Shown one piece after another: positions 1 through 8,147 of a stretch of 34,174 bases of DNA. The number at the start of each line of letters is the position of its first letter. Within the stretch, counting starts at the first letter, position 1. Origin of the DNA: Thioglobus_C sp964448305 (lineage in GTDB: Bacteria; Pseudomonadota; Gammaproteobacteria; PS1; Pseudothioglobaceae); the NCBI GenBank assembly GCA_964448305.1, contig CAYUWB010000011.1:1-34174 (forward strand). The letters run 5' to 3'. A program made the position numbers and the translations under genes. The notes under the pieces are model-generated. The model made no database searches, was not told where the DNA came from, and saw only the letters and a list, made by a program, of their open reading frames with translations.

Positions 1-1844
1 ATGAATCAGCCAAAGGTAATGATTGGGGTAGTGTGGTTGCTACGTTAGATCAATTTGAATTTGAATTAGGGCAACACACCAGTGTTAATTCGCATTTAAA
101 TTCGGTGATGTTTAGTGAAGAGTTCAATGCTGAATATGAAAAAACCTTGCCACTTATTACTAATTTTTATTCTGAAATTAGCAGTAATAAGGCTTTATAC
201 GAAGCCTATAAAAATCTAACAAATACTCAACTTGATGAACAACAGCAACATATTCTCAAGGATGCAATCGATGGTTTTGAGCTCTCAGGTGTTGGTTTAG
301 AAGGGGAGGATGCTACTCGATTTAAAGCCATTAAAGAACGTTTGAGTTTGCTTAGTAATCAGTTTTCTAAAAACAGTTTGAAAGCAACCAATGAATGGAC
401 AAAGGTTGTGACTAAGGATGAGCTTAAAGGTTATTTTGAAGAGCAATTAGCCAAGATCAAAACCGATGATGGTTATGAGATTAACCTGCAAATACCCGTG
501 TATATGGACGTAATGACCTATGCGGACGATCGATCGCTCAGAGAAGAAGTGTACAAGGCTTATGTTTCTCGCGCCTCTGAAGTCGGCATTACCTCAGTTG
601 AGTTTGATAACAAATCCACTATGGATGAAATCTTAGCTTTACGAGAAGAGATGGCTAAGATTCTTGGTTTTGAAAATTATGCCGAGCTTTCCGTTGAGTC
701 AAAGATGGTTGAATCTTGTCAGCAGATCGTTGATTTTTTGAATGATTTGGTTGAACAATCTAAGCCTCAAGCGCAAAGAGAACTGGATGAATTAAAGGCC
801 TTTGCTGGGATTGAGCTTATGCCTTGGGATTTGGGTTATTACTCTGAGCAATTAAAAGAACAAAAATTTGGCTTTAAGAAAACCGATCTAACGCCGTACT
901 TCCCAGAGCAGCAAGTATTAAGTGGTTTGTTCAGCACCATTGAAAATCTTTATCAAGTGCAAATAAAAGCAATCGAAGAGCCTTCTTACCACGCAGACGT
1001 TAGGGTATTAGAAATCACCAACACAAGCGGTATCGTAGGGCGAATTTACTTAGATGTGTATGCCAGAAAAGACAAACGCGGCGGTGCTTGGATGGCAGAC
1101 TACCAGCCTTTAATGGGTGATAATAAGCCCGTGGCCTTTGTGGTGTGTAATCTTAATTCGCCTAGTGAGGGCAAGCCTGCGCTATTTGAATTTGATGAGA
1201 TTGTAACGTTATTCCATGAATTTGGCCATGCACTACACCACATACTTACTAAAGTGAAATATCCATCAGCAGCTGGTATTGCTGGTGTGCCTTGGGATGG
1301 GGTTGAGTTACCGAGCCAGTATATGGAATTTTTCTGCTATGAATATGAGGTGATTAAGTTACTCTCTAAACATTGGGAAACGGGCGAGTCATTACCGGAT
1401 GAATTATTTAAAAAATTAATTGATTCTAAAAATTTCCAATCAGCATTAGGCATGTTGCGTCAATGTGAGTTTTCTTTGTGGGATATTCAAACACACTCAT
1501 CTAGCAAAGATACTTATGAAATATTGTCTCAAGTGCGCAAGCAAACTGCACTGATGCCAAGTGTGGATGAGAGTCGGTTTTTAAACACGTTTGGGCATAT
1601 TTTTAGTGGGGGTTATGCAGCAGGATATTTTAGCTATAAATGGGCAGAGGTATTGGCAGCTGATGCTTATGAATATGTTGAGTCGCAAGGTGGTATTGGA
1701 TCAAAGGCTTCACAAGATTTTATGCGTCATATTTTACAAGCAGGCGGTAGTCTAGACTTTATGGGGCAGTATGTTAAATTTAGAGGCTCTAAACCAAGCA
1801 CACAGGCTTTGCTTAAATCAAACGGCATTACTTGTAACAAATAG
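1..1844 (+). CDS. prlC: Oligopeptidase A (M3 zinc metallopeptidase), 5' end cut by window
   Basis: Cytoplasmic M3-family zinc endopeptidase that degrades short peptides, including cleaved signal peptides. The open frame runs off the left edge (first full codon at 3, no stop upstream), so the GTG at 33 is internal; about 604 codons of C-terminal sequence remain from a family length near 680. Counting from that GTG, the zinc motif HEFGH is at residues 395-399 and the third ligand is probably Glu425 in VELPSQYMEFF, with the 30-residue spacing I recall for E. coli PrlC. The segment SHLNSV near the start also matches PrlC. It is followed after 38 bp by a small ORF on the same strand. In E. coli prlC precedes rsmJ, which is absent here. 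The assignment is firm; only the N-terminus is missing. Confidence 0.95.
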   Translation, partial: ESAKGNDWGSVVATLDQFEFELGQHTSVNSHLNSVMFSEEFNAEYEKTLPLITNFYSEISSNKALYEAYKNLTNTQLDEQQQHILKDAIDGFELSGVGLEGEDATRFKAIKERLSLLSNQFSKNSLKATNEWTKVVTKDELKGYFEEQLAKIKTDDGYEINLQIPVYMDVMTYADDRSLREEVYKAYVSRASEVGITSVEFDNKSTMDEILALREEMAKILGFENYAELSVESKMVESCQQIVDFLNDLVEQSKPQAQRELDELKAFAGIELMPWDLGYYSEQLKEQKFGFKKTDLTPYFPEQQVLSGLFSTIENLYQVQIKAIEEPSYHADVRVLEITNTSGIVGRIYLDVYARKDKRGGAWMADYQPLMGDNKPVAFVVCNLNSPSEGKPALFEFDEIVTLFHEFGHALHHILTKVKYPSAAGIAGVPWDGVELPSQYMEFFCYEYEVIKLLSKHWETGESLPDELFKKLIDSKNFQSALGMLRQCEFSLWDIQTHSSSKDTYEILSQVRKQTALMPSVDESRFLNTFGHIFSGGYAAGYFSYKWAEVLAADAYEYVESQGGIGSKASQDFMRHILQAGGSLDFMGQYVKFRGSKPSTQALLKSNGITCNK

Positions 1845-1882
1845 GTAAAATCGTTTTTACTTGAATAACAGGATTGTAAATT

Positions 1883-2098
1883 ATGATTAAATTTTTATTA
1901 GGTGTGGTGGTTGCTTTGGCTTTAATTGGCGGTGCAATTCAATTTGAATCAACCGATGAAAGTTGGGCTTTAGTGGTCAATAAAGAAGCGGCAATGAGTA
2001 GCGTGCAAAATGGCGCGGTAAAAATTTATGACTTTGGCGCCGAGTTAGTTAGTGACGCTGATAAGATTAAAGGCGTCGATTTAGCGATCGAAAAGTAA
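1883..2098 (+). CDS. Small membrane-anchored protein of unknown function (71 aa)
   Basis: I do not recognise this protein. It starts with Met-Ile-Lys followed by a hydrophobic stretch (about residues 4-20), consistent with an N-terminal anchor or uncleaved signal peptide, and has a soluble tail of about 50 residues without cysteines. An acagga element 8-13 bases upstream of the ATG is a plausible ribosome binding site. It lies 38 bp after prlC on the same strand and may be cotranscribed. Its stop is only 2 bp from the stop of the convergent fabF. The start, codon use and lack of a competing frame support a real gene. Function unknown. Confidence 0.6.
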   Translation: MIKFLLGVVVALALIGGAIQFESTDESWALVVNKEAAMSSVQNGAVKIYDFGAELVSDADKIKGVDLAIEK

Positions 2099-2100
2099 GG

Positions 2101-3339
2101 TTAAACCTTAGACAGCAAGATCGTGCCATTCGTGCCACCAAAGCCGAATGAGTTAGAAATCGCATAATCTATTTTCATTTCTCGCGCTTCGTTAGCAGCG
2201 TAATCTAAGTCACAATCAGGGTCTTGATTGATGATGTTAATCGTTGGCGGAGCCACCTGGTCTTTAATCGCCAAGGCGGTAAAAATGGCCTCAATACCAC
2301 CGGCAGCGCCCAACAAGTGACCCGTCATTGATTTGGTAGAGCTCATTACAATATCATAGGCATGGTCGCCAAGTGCTAATTTAGCCGCATCAGTTTCTGC
2401 TTGATCACCCGCTGGGGTCGATGTACCGTGAGCATTAATATAATCAATTTGGTCAGCGTTAACACCAGCATTGCGCATGGCATTTTTCATACAACGCGCT
2501 GCACCTTCGCCGCCTTTTGAAGGTAGTGTCATGTGGTAAGCGTCGCCACTCATGCCGTAACCTGAGACCTCAGCGTAGATTTTGGCACCACGGGCTTTGG
2601 CGTGTTCGTATTCTTCTAACACCACCACACCGGCACCATCACCGAGTACAAAGCCATCACGATCTTTGTCCCAAGGGCGAGAAGCGGTTGATGGGTCATC
2701 ATTGCGAGTAGATAGGGCACGAGCAGCCGCAAAACCGCCTAAACCACAATTGGTGGTTGACATCTCTGCACCACCTGCAATCATCACGTCAGCATCGCCA
2801 TATTCGATTAAACGAGCCGCGTCACCAATGTTGTGTGTGCCCGTTGTACAAGCAGTCACAATGGCGAAATTAGGGCCTTTCATACCGTATTTGATCGATA
2901 GGTTGCCCGAGATCATATTGATGATAGAAGAGGGTACAAAGAACGGTGAGATGCGCTTAGCGCCTTTTTCTCTAAAAAGATCAGTGGTTTTTTCAATCGT
3001 GCCTAAGCCACCAATACCCGCACCAATGGCAACACCGACACGTTCTGCATTTTGTTCAGTAATTTCAATACCACTGTCTTCAATCGCTTGAATACCTGCG
3101 GCCATGCCGTAGTGGATAAAAGTATCCATTTTTTTGGCGTCTTTGGGTTTAAGGTAATCGGTAATTTCGAAATTTTTAACTGAGCCACCAAAAGTGACTG
3201 ATTGACCTTCGGTTTCAAGGTTGGTGAGTGAATTAATGCCAGATTTACCAGCAAGAATATTTGACCAAGATTCTTCTACACTGTTTCCAACGGGTGAAAC
3301 AATACCCATACCAGTAATAACAACTCTTCTTTTGCTCAT
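2101..3339 (-). CDS. fabF: 3-oxoacyl-ACP synthase II (KAS II)
   Basis: Condensing enzyme of type II fatty-acid elongation: joins malonyl-ACP to acyl-ACP in the cytoplasm. The 412-residue length is normal for FabF. The Cys-His-His triad is visible: Cys164 in VTACTTGTHNIG, His304 in INAHGTSTPAGD and His341 in TKSMTGHLLGAAGG. It lies 85 bp downstream of acpP, with an intrinsic terminator between them, so its transcription probably depends on read-through. The ribosome binding site is weak (A-rich, aaaga). It converges on the 71-residue ORF with 2 bp between stops. FabB is the alternative, but length and motifs favour FabF. Confidence 0.97.
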   Translation of the reverse strand: MSKRRVVITGMGIVSPVGNSVEESWSNILAGKSGINSLTNLETEGQSVTFGGSVKNFEITDYLKPKDAKKMDTFIHYGMAAGIQAIEDSGIEITEQNAERVGVAIGAGIGGLGTIEKTTDLFREKGAKRISPFFVPSSIINMISGNLSIKYGMKGPNFAIVTACTTGTHNIGDAARLIEYGDADVMIAGGAEMSTTNCGLGGFAAARALSTRNDDPSTASRPWDKDRDGFVLGDGAGVVVLEEYEHAKARGAKIYAEVSGYGMSGDAYHMTLPSKGGEGAARCMKNAMRNAGVNADQIDYINAHGTSTPAGDQAETDAAKLALGDHAYDIVMSSTKSMTGHLLGAAGGIEAIFTALAIKDQVAPPTINIINQDPDCDLDYAANEAREMKIDYAISNSFGFGGTNGTILLSKV

Positions 3340-3361
3340 AGTTTAATTTCTTTTTTTAAGA

Positions 3362-3400
3362 TAAAAAAGGCGCTTAATTCAAAAAGAAGAAAGCGCCTTG
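3362..3400 (-). terminator. Intrinsic terminator or attenuator between acpP and fabF
   Basis: On the minus strand a perfect 9-bp GC-containing stem (arms 3391-3399 and 3367-3375, aaggcgctt pairing with aagcgcctt) encloses a 15-base loop and is followed by a run of T residues. It lies after the acpP stop and before the fabF ATG. This would let most transcripts end after acpP, giving more ACP than FabF, with partial read-through into fabF. Confidence 0.75.
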
Positions 3401-3424
3401 TTCGTTTATATTACTAAACGGAAA

Positions 3425-3652
3425 TTACAAATTATTGTTAACGTAGTCGATTGCTTGTTGAACAGTTGTAATATTTTCTGCTTGATCATCAGGGATTTCA
3501 CAGTCAAACTCTTCTTCAAGAGACATTACTAACTCAACAGTGTCTAAAGAATCTGCGCCTAAATCATCAATAAAAGAAGCGTTATTGTCAATGTCGCCAC
3601 TTACATCTAACTGCTCAGCTACAACTTTCTTTACTCTTTCCTCAATACTCAT
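3425..3652 (-). CDS. acpP: Acyl carrier protein
   Basis: Small acidic four-helix carrier that holds growing acyl chains on 4'-phosphopantetheine in fatty-acid and lipid A synthesis. It is 75 residues long with the DSL attachment motif in LGADSLD; Ser35 is the modified residue. The start is supported by an aagga ribosome binding site 8 bases upstream. Its own promoter lies just upstream, and an intrinsic terminator follows before fabF. Lipid A enzymes further upstream in the same-strand run (LpxA, LpxD, FabZ) use acyl-ACP. fabD, fabG and fabH, often next to acpP in other gammaproteobacteria, are not here. Confidence 0.98.
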   Translation of the reverse strand: MSIEERVKKVVAEQLDVSGDIDNNASFIDDLGADSLDTVELVMSLEEEFDCEIPDDQAENITTVQQAIDYVNNNL

Positions 3653-3683
3653 TTGTTATTTCCTTAATAGGTTAAAAACTATC

Positions 3684-3711
3684 ATTTTATCGCTAAATAA
3701 AGCCGATGCAA
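3684..3711 (-). promoter_or_regulatory. Sigma-70-type promoter for acpP
   Basis: On the minus strand, -35 TTGCAT (3706-3711) and -10 TAAAAT (3684-3689) are separated by 16 bp. The predicted start near 3677 gives a leader of about 25 bases. The site sits in the 76-bp space between the queC stop and the acpP start, so acpP need not rely on the upstream operon. Confidence 0.6.
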
Positions 3712-3728
3712 GACTAAATTTAAAATAT

Positions 3729-4400
3729 TTATTGGTATCGAGTCGGGTCAGAAATTCCAGCAGACTTAAAGCCGATTTTTCGATACTCGCAAGCGTCGCA
3801 AACACCACAAGCTTCGCCTTTGTCATTGGCTTGATAGCAGGTGGTTGTGAGTGAATAATCTACTCCCAAAGACAAGCCTTTTTTAATAATATCGGCTTTA
3901 TTAAGATCAATTAATGGGGTGACGATAGAAAGCTTTTGGCCTTCTACCCCTTGTTTGGTGGCTAAATTCGCCATGGTTTCAAAAGCATCAATATAAGCTT
4001 GTCGGCAATCAGGGTAGCCCGAATAATCAAGCGCATTAACACCAATAAAGATAGATTGGCAATCGAGCACTTCTGCCCAAGCCATGGCAAAAGACAAAAA
4101 GATGGTATTGCGTGCAGGTACATAAGTAATCGGGATGTCGTCGCTTTCTTTAAAATCAGGTACTTCGATATCATCATCAGTCAGTGCTGATCCGCCAAAA
4201 TCTGATAAAGAGATATTCATGATTCGGTGTTCAATAGCGCCAAAATGCTTAGCAATTTTGCTAGCTGATTTTAGTTCTGATTTTTGTTTTTGTCCGTAAT
4301 TAAAACTCAGTGCGTAGCAGTCATAGCCTTGAGATTGAGCAATCGCAAGTGTGGTGGTAGAGTCTAAACCACCTGAGAGCAGAACAACTGCCTTAGACAT
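3729..4400 (-). CDS. queC: 7-cyano-7-deazaguanine (preQ0) synthase
   Basis: ATP- and ammonia-dependent enzyme that converts 7-carboxy-7-deazaguanine to preQ0 in queuosine tRNA modification. The PP-loop ATP motif SGGLDST is at residues 9-15. A four-cysteine zinc site is complete at Cys188, Cys198, Cys201 and Cys204 (TTCYQ and EACGVCDAC). The 223-residue length is normal. Its ATG overlaps the end of parE by 8 bp, so the two are probably translationally coupled. No other queuosine gene (queD, queE, queF) is in the window. Confidence 0.96.
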   Translation of the reverse strand: MSKAVVLLSGGLDSTTTLAIAQSQGYDCYALSFNYGQKQKSELKSASKIAKHFGAIEHRIMNISLSDFGGSALTDDDIEVPDFKESDDIPITYVPARNTIFLSFAMAWAEVLDCQSIFIGVNALDYSGYPDCRQAYIDAFETMANLATKQGVEGQKLSIVTPLIDLNKADIIKKGLSLGVDYSLTTTCYQANDKGEACGVCDACEYRKIGFKSAGISDPTRYQ

Positions 4401-6276
4401 TGGCCAAATTGCCTTTTTCTTCTAGCCATTTTTTACGGTCTGGTGCACGTTTTTTACTGAGTAGCATGTCCATCGTTTGAAAGGCTTGTAGTGGGTTTTC
4501 CAGGGTAAGCTGAATAAGGCGTCGAGTATCAGGCAGCATGGTAGTCTCTCGTAGTTGAGAAGGGTTCATCTCACCCAAGCCCTTAAAACGCTGCACTTGA
4601 ATCTTAACACGTTTATTTTCACTTTCAATTTTTCGAATAATTGCATCTCTTTCATTATCATCTAATGCGTAGTGCACTTGCTTGCCAGCATCGATTCTGT
4701 ATAAAGGCGGCATGGCAACATACACGTGTCCTTCTTTGATAAGCTTAGGAAAATGCTTAACAAACAAGGTGCAAATTAGGGTGGCAATGTGCGCACCATC
4801 AGAGTCGGCATCTGCCAGAATACAGATTTTTCCGTATCTAAGGCCAGCCAAGTCATCGTTATTAGGTTCAAGCCCAATAGCAACACTAATATCGTGTATT
4901 TCATTACTGGCCAAAACTTGCTCAGAATCCACTTCCCAAGTGTTTAAGATTTTGCCTCGTAGTGGTAAGATGGCTTGATATTCTTTGTCTCGCGCTTGTT
5001 TGGCAGAACCACCAGCTGAATCACCTTCCACGAGAAAAACTTCAGTTTGGTCAAGATCATTACTGGTGCAATCTGATAATTTTCCGGGCAGGGCGGGACC
5101 GCTAACAATTTTTTTACGAACGACTTTTTTGCCAGTTTTTAGGCGAGATTGTGCGTTCATGATGGCCAGTTCGGCAATCTTTTCAGCCACAGAAGTGTGC
5201 TGATTTAACCAAAGACTAAAAGCATCTTTGACCACATTAGAGACAAAACCTGCACTCTCGCGTGATGAAAGACGCTCTTTCGTTTGCCCCGAAAACTGAG
5301 GATCCAGCATTTTAATCGATAAAACATAGGCGATTTTTTGCCAAACATCATCAGGGGTAAGTTTGATATTTTTAGGAATTAAGTTTCTAAACTCACAAAA
5401 TTCTTTAAGTGCTTCGGTTAAGCCTGATCGCAAGCCATTAACGTGCGTACCACCCTGAGAGGTTGGAATAAGGTTAACGTAACTTTCTGCGACAACATTG
5501 GTGTTGTATTCAGTCCAAGCCAATGATGCGTGAAGTTGCTGCTCATCAGATTCGTAATTAACCACAAAGGGTGATTCTGGCAGACAATCGAGCCCATCCA
5601 ATGAAGCAGATAGGTAATCTTTTAAGCCCTCTTTATAAACCCATTTGTCTTTTGTGTCGTCTATTTCATTATGAAAGTTAATTTCAAGCCCAGGACAAAG
5701 TACGGCTTTTGATCGAAGATTGTGTCTTAATTTTGTTGCAGAAAATTTAGCCGTATCAAAAAACTGAGAGTCAGGCATAAATTTAACTTTGGTACCTGTG
5801 TTGCGCTTACCAACACTGCCAACCACTTCAAGGTCAGATTTTTTTAATCCATTTGAAAAAGTAATGTAATGCTCTTTTGCATCTCTTTTAATCCAGACTT
5901 CGACTAAAGAGGATAGGGCGTTTACGACAGAAATACCCACACCATGTAGACCACCAGAAAACTGATAAGAGTCGTTAGAGAATTTACCACCCGCATGAAG
6001 TTTGGTTAGAATAACTTCGACACCAGGTTTGTTTTCACCTTCATGAATATCGATCGGCATGCCTCGACCGTTATCTTCCACAGATAAAGAGCCGTCTTTA
6101 TACAAAACAACATTGATCTTATCGCCAAAGCCAGCAACTGCTTCGTCAACACTATTGTCAATAACTTCTTGAGCGAGATGGTTTGGTCGTTCAGTTTCAG
6201 TGTACATGCCAGGGCGTTTACGCACTGGATCTAAGCCTGATAAAACCTCAATTGATGACGAGTCGTAATTACTCAT
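4393..6276 (-). CDS. parE: DNA topoisomerase IV subunit B
   Basis: ATPase subunit of the type II topoisomerase that decatenates daughter chromosomes, acting with ParC (not in this window). The GHKL ATP site shows QEVIDNSVDEA (about 36-46), DNGRGMP (68-74) and GGLHGVGISVVNA (108-120). QTKERL is at 331-336. The Toprim motifs EGDSAGG (417-423) and DADSDG (489-494) are intact. The 627-residue length fits ParE rather than the roughly 800-residue GyrB common in gammaproteobacteria. It follows rpoH after a terminator and overlaps queC by 8 bp. A gggtag element upstream of the ATG may serve as ribosome binding site. Confidence 0.93.
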   Translation of the reverse strand: MSNYDSSSIEVLSGLDPVRKRPGMYTETERPNHLAQEVIDNSVDEAVAGFGDKINVVLYKDGSLSVEDNGRGMPIDIHEGENKPGVEVILTKLHAGGKFSNDSYQFSGGLHGVGISVVNALSSLVEVWIKRDAKEHYITFSNGLKKSDLEVVGSVGKRNTGTKVKFMPDSQFFDTAKFSATKLRHNLRSKAVLCPGLEINFHNEIDDTKDKWVYKEGLKDYLSASLDGLDCLPESPFVVNYESDEQQLHASLAWTEYNTNVVAESYVNLIPTSQGGTHVNGLRSGLTEALKEFCEFRNLIPKNIKLTPDDVWQKIAYVLSIKMLDPQFSGQTKERLSSRESAGFVSNVVKDAFSLWLNQHTSVAEKIAELAIMNAQSRLKTGKKVVRKKIVSGPALPGKLSDCTSNDLDQTEVFLVEGDSAGGSAKQARDKEYQAILPLRGKILNTWEVDSEQVLASNEIHDISVAIGLEPNNDDLAGLRYGKICILADADSDGAHIATLICTLFVKHFPKLIKEGHVYVAMPPLYRIDAGKQVHYALDDNERDAIIRKIESENKRVKIQVQRFKGLGEMNPSQLRETTMLPDTRRLIQLTLENPLQAFQTMDMLLSKKRAPDRKKWLEEKGNLANV

Positions 6277-6314
6277 AAATTAATCTACCCAAGAATATTT
6301 TGCAAAACATCATA

Positions 6315-6346
6315 CCAAAAAAAGCCCCGTAATAACGAGGCTTTTT
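6315..6346 (-). terminator. Intrinsic terminator downstream of rpoH
   Basis: On the minus strand a 10-bp stem (arms 6336-6345 and 6320-6329, with one G-U wobble) encloses a 6-base loop and is followed by a T-run. It lies 21 bp after the rpoH stop and before parE. The wobble pair forms only in minus-strand RNA; the plus-strand copy would have a C-A mismatch, which supports this orientation. Confidence 0.75.
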
Positions 6347-6366
6347 ATTTAATAGATAACTTGTTT

Positions 6367-7209
6367 TTAGAGTGCTTGCGCTTCTAAAGAAGTTTTAAGT
6401 TTTTGCATGGCTTTATTTTCAAGTTGACGGACTCGCTCGGCAGAAACGCCATACTTGTCTGCTAAGGTGTGCAGTGTTGTTTTTTCTTCTTGCAAATACC
6501 TAGATTGTAAAATATCTAAACTTCTTGCATCGAGTGAAGAGAGCGCTTGATAAAGCTGTTGCTGTTGATTCTTTTGAGTGTCATCACTGAGTAATAATTG
6601 CTCAGGTGTTTGAGTATTGTTATCGGTTAAATAGTGCTCAGGCGCAGAAGAATCTTCATCGTCTGAAATCTCAAAAGCCACATCATTAAATTGCAAGCGT
6701 GATTCCATCTCTAAAACATCTTGACGACGCACACCTAAATCATTGGCAATTTCATCGGCCTGTGATTCGTTTAACGAATTGTAAATGTGTGATTTGGCTT
6801 TTTTAAGTTTAAAAAATAATTTGCGTTGCGCCTTGGTGGTAGCCACTTTAACAATCTTCCAATTTTTAAAGATAAATTCGTGAATTTCAGCGCGAATCCA
6901 GTAAACCGCAAAAGAAGCAAGACGTACTTTTTTGTGTGGATTGAAGCGCTTAACTGCCTTCATCAAGCCAATTGTACCTTCTTGAATAAGATCGGCTTGC
7001 TCTAAACCGTAGCCTTTGTAACCATGTGCAATAAAAGCCACAAAACGCATGTGTGACAAGACTAATTTTCTTGCAGCGCTAAGGTCGTGATTTTCGTATA
7101 ATTCGATTGCTAAATTGTGCTCTTCTTCCGGTGTGAGAATCGGAGGATATTTTTGAACTTCTAACGAACTTGAAGTTTTAACAGCGGGTAAGATAAATTC
7201 TTGACTCAT
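6367..7209 (-). CDS. rpoH: RNA polymerase heat-shock sigma factor (sigma-32)
   Basis: Directs RNA polymerase to heat-shock promoters. Region 2 is conserved (QADLIQEGTIGLMKAVKRFN, about 71-90). The diagnostic RpoH box QRKLFFKLKK is at 128-137. The region 4.2 helix-turn-helix (YGVSAERVRQLENKAM) is near the C-terminus. The 280-residue length matches E. coli RpoH (284). It has a strong promoter overlapping the end of gmk and a terminator after it, so it can be a monocistronic unit within the same-strand run. The short AU-rich leader shows no clear Shine-Dalgarno sequence. In E. coli rpoH lies next to ftsX, so this position after gmk differs. Confidence 0.97.
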   Translation of the reverse strand: MSQEFILPAVKTSSSLEVQKYPPILTPEEEHNLAIELYENHDLSAARKLVLSHMRFVAFIAHGYKGYGLEQADLIQEGTIGLMKAVKRFNPHKKVRLASFAVYWIRAEIHEFIFKNWKIVKVATTKAQRKLFFKLKKAKSHIYNSLNESQADEIANDLGVRRQDVLEMESRLQFNDVAFEISDDEDSSAPEHYLTDNNTQTPEQLLLSDDTQKNQQQQLYQALSSLDARSLDILQSRYLQEEKTTLHTLADKYGVSAERVRQLENKAMQKLKTSLEAQAL

Positions 7210-7221
7210 AAATTTATTATA

Positions 7222-7240
7222 ACTAATGATTAATATTAGT
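7222..7240 (-). promoter_or_regulatory. Small hairpin in the rpoH leader
   Basis: The predicted leader of about 35 bases contains 6-bp inverted arms (actaat/attagt, 7222-7227 and 7235-7240) around a 7-base loop, ending 12 bases before the rpoH ATG. The stem is AU-rich and weak. No AGGA-like sequence lies between it and the ATG. It could affect translation of rpoH with temperature, but this is speculative. Confidence 0.3.
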
Positions 7241-7250
7241 AAGGAGTGAT

Positions 7251-7278
7251 ATTATACGCAATTTACGTGTTATATCAA
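7251..7278 (-). promoter_or_regulatory. Strong sigma-70-type promoter for rpoH
   Basis: On the minus strand, -35 TTGATA (7273-7278) and a consensus -10 TATAAT (7251-7256) are 16 bp apart. The -35 hexamer is formed by the last two sense codons of gmk (Leu-Ile). The predicted start is near 7244, about 35 bases before the rpoH ATG. Confidence 0.7.
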
Positions 7279-7875
7279 CTGTTTAAGTAAATCTTGGTGT
7301 TGTTGCGTTTGTTGGGCTAGGCTAAGGCGTTGCGAATAAACAATATGGTTTAAATCCTTTAAGGCGATATTGAAATCATCATTAATCACCAAATAATCAA
7401 ATTCATCAAAGTGCTGCATTTCACTAACGGCATCTCGCATTCTCCGATCAATAATACTTTGATCATCTTGACCTCGATCAGTTAAGCGCTCTTCTAGAGC
7501 CGATATCGAAGGTGGTAAGATAAAGATACCGATTGCATCTTTAAAGCTTTTTTTAACTTGTTGTGCGCCTTGCCAATCAATTTCTAAGATGACATCTTGG
7601 CCTTGTTCTAGTAAATCTTTAACCGTTTGTTTGGCACTACCATAGTAGTTGTCAAACACTTGAGCAGATTCGATAAAGCCATCATTGTTGTTGATTTCAT
7701 CAAATGCTTCTTTAGAAACAAAAAAATAGTTTTTACCATCAACTTCGCCTGGACGAGCAGCGCGCGTTGTGTGAGATACTGACACGCATAAGTTATCAAC
7801 TTGCTCAATCAGTGCTTTAACCAGAGAAGTTTTGCCACAGCCAGAAGGAGCAGCGATAATGAATAAATTAGCCAT
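7270..7875 (-). CDS. gmk: Guanylate kinase
   Basis: Phosphorylates GMP to GDP with ATP in the cytoplasm, a required step of guanine nucleotide synthesis. The P-loop APSGCGKTS is at residues 9-17 and the GMP-binding segment SHTTRAARPGEVDGKNYFF follows. The 201-residue length is typical (E. coli 207). Its ATG lies 2 bp after the yggX stop, so it is likely cotranscribed with murJ-yggX. Its last codons carry the -35 box of the rpoH promoter. In E. coli gmk precedes rpoZ; here it precedes rpoH. Confidence 0.97.
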   Translation of the reverse strand: MANLFIIAAPSGCGKTSLVKALIEQVDNLCVSVSHTTRAARPGEVDGKNYFFVSKEAFDEINNNDGFIESAQVFDNYYGSAKQTVKDLLEQGQDVILEIDWQGAQQVKKSFKDAIGIFILPPSISALEERLTDRGQDDQSIIDRRMRDAVSEMQHFDEFDYLVINDDFNIALKDLNHIVYSQRLSLAQQTQQHQDLLKQLI

Positions 7876-7877
7876 TT

Positions 7878-8147
7878 TTAATGATTGGGTGTGTAACCTT
7901 GAATATCGTCAGCACCTTGTTCAGAAAAGAAGAATTTTTCCATTTGTTCTTTTAGATAACTTTGTGCTTTCTCATCAAGCATATTCAGGTTGTTTTCGTT
8001 AATAAGCATGGTTTGATGATCAAGCCAGAGTTGCCAACCTTGCTTAGAAACACCTGCTAAAATTCTTTTGCCCAGTTCACCTGGGTAGGGCGCTCTGTCT
8101 AGCGCTTCGAGTTCTTGGTCTAATTTCACACATTGTACGGTATTCAT
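7878..8147 (-). CDS. yggX: Fe(II)/Fe-S trafficking protein YggX
   Basis: Small cytoplasmic protein of the YggX family, linked to iron-sulfur cluster protection and oxidative stress. YPGELGKRI, QTMLINENNLNML and the C-terminal GYTP segment match the family, and the conserved Cys near the N-terminus is present. The start is placed at the ATG at 8147, which overlaps the murJ stop as ATGA; a longer frame from 8183 would add 12 non-conserved residues. The product is 89 residues, the family's usual size. The overlap and the 2-bp gap to gmk suggest a murJ-yggX-gmk operon. In E. coli yggX pairs with mutY, not seen here. Confidence 0.93.
   Translation of the reverse strand: MNTVQCVKLDQELEALDRAPYPGELGKRILAGVSKQGWQLWLDHQTMLINENNLNMLDEKAQSYLKEQMEKFFFSEQGADDIQGYTPNH

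Noticed and set aside
33..35. GTG at 33 as the start of prlC
   Set aside because: The frame stays open to the window edge with PrlC-like residues before it, and about 60-75 N-terminal residues would be missing.
1845..1860. Hairpin after prlC as a terminator
   Set aside because: Only six A-T-rich pairs with no T-run after it; unlikely to stop transcription.
2096..2110. Hairpin joining the stops of the 71-residue ORF and fabF
   Set aside because: A 6-bp stem with a 3-base loop and no T-run on either strand; probably chance.
2582..3091. 169-codon open frame on the plus strand
   Set aside because: Lies wholly opposite fabF, whose catalytic residues are intact; the translation has no recognisable domain.
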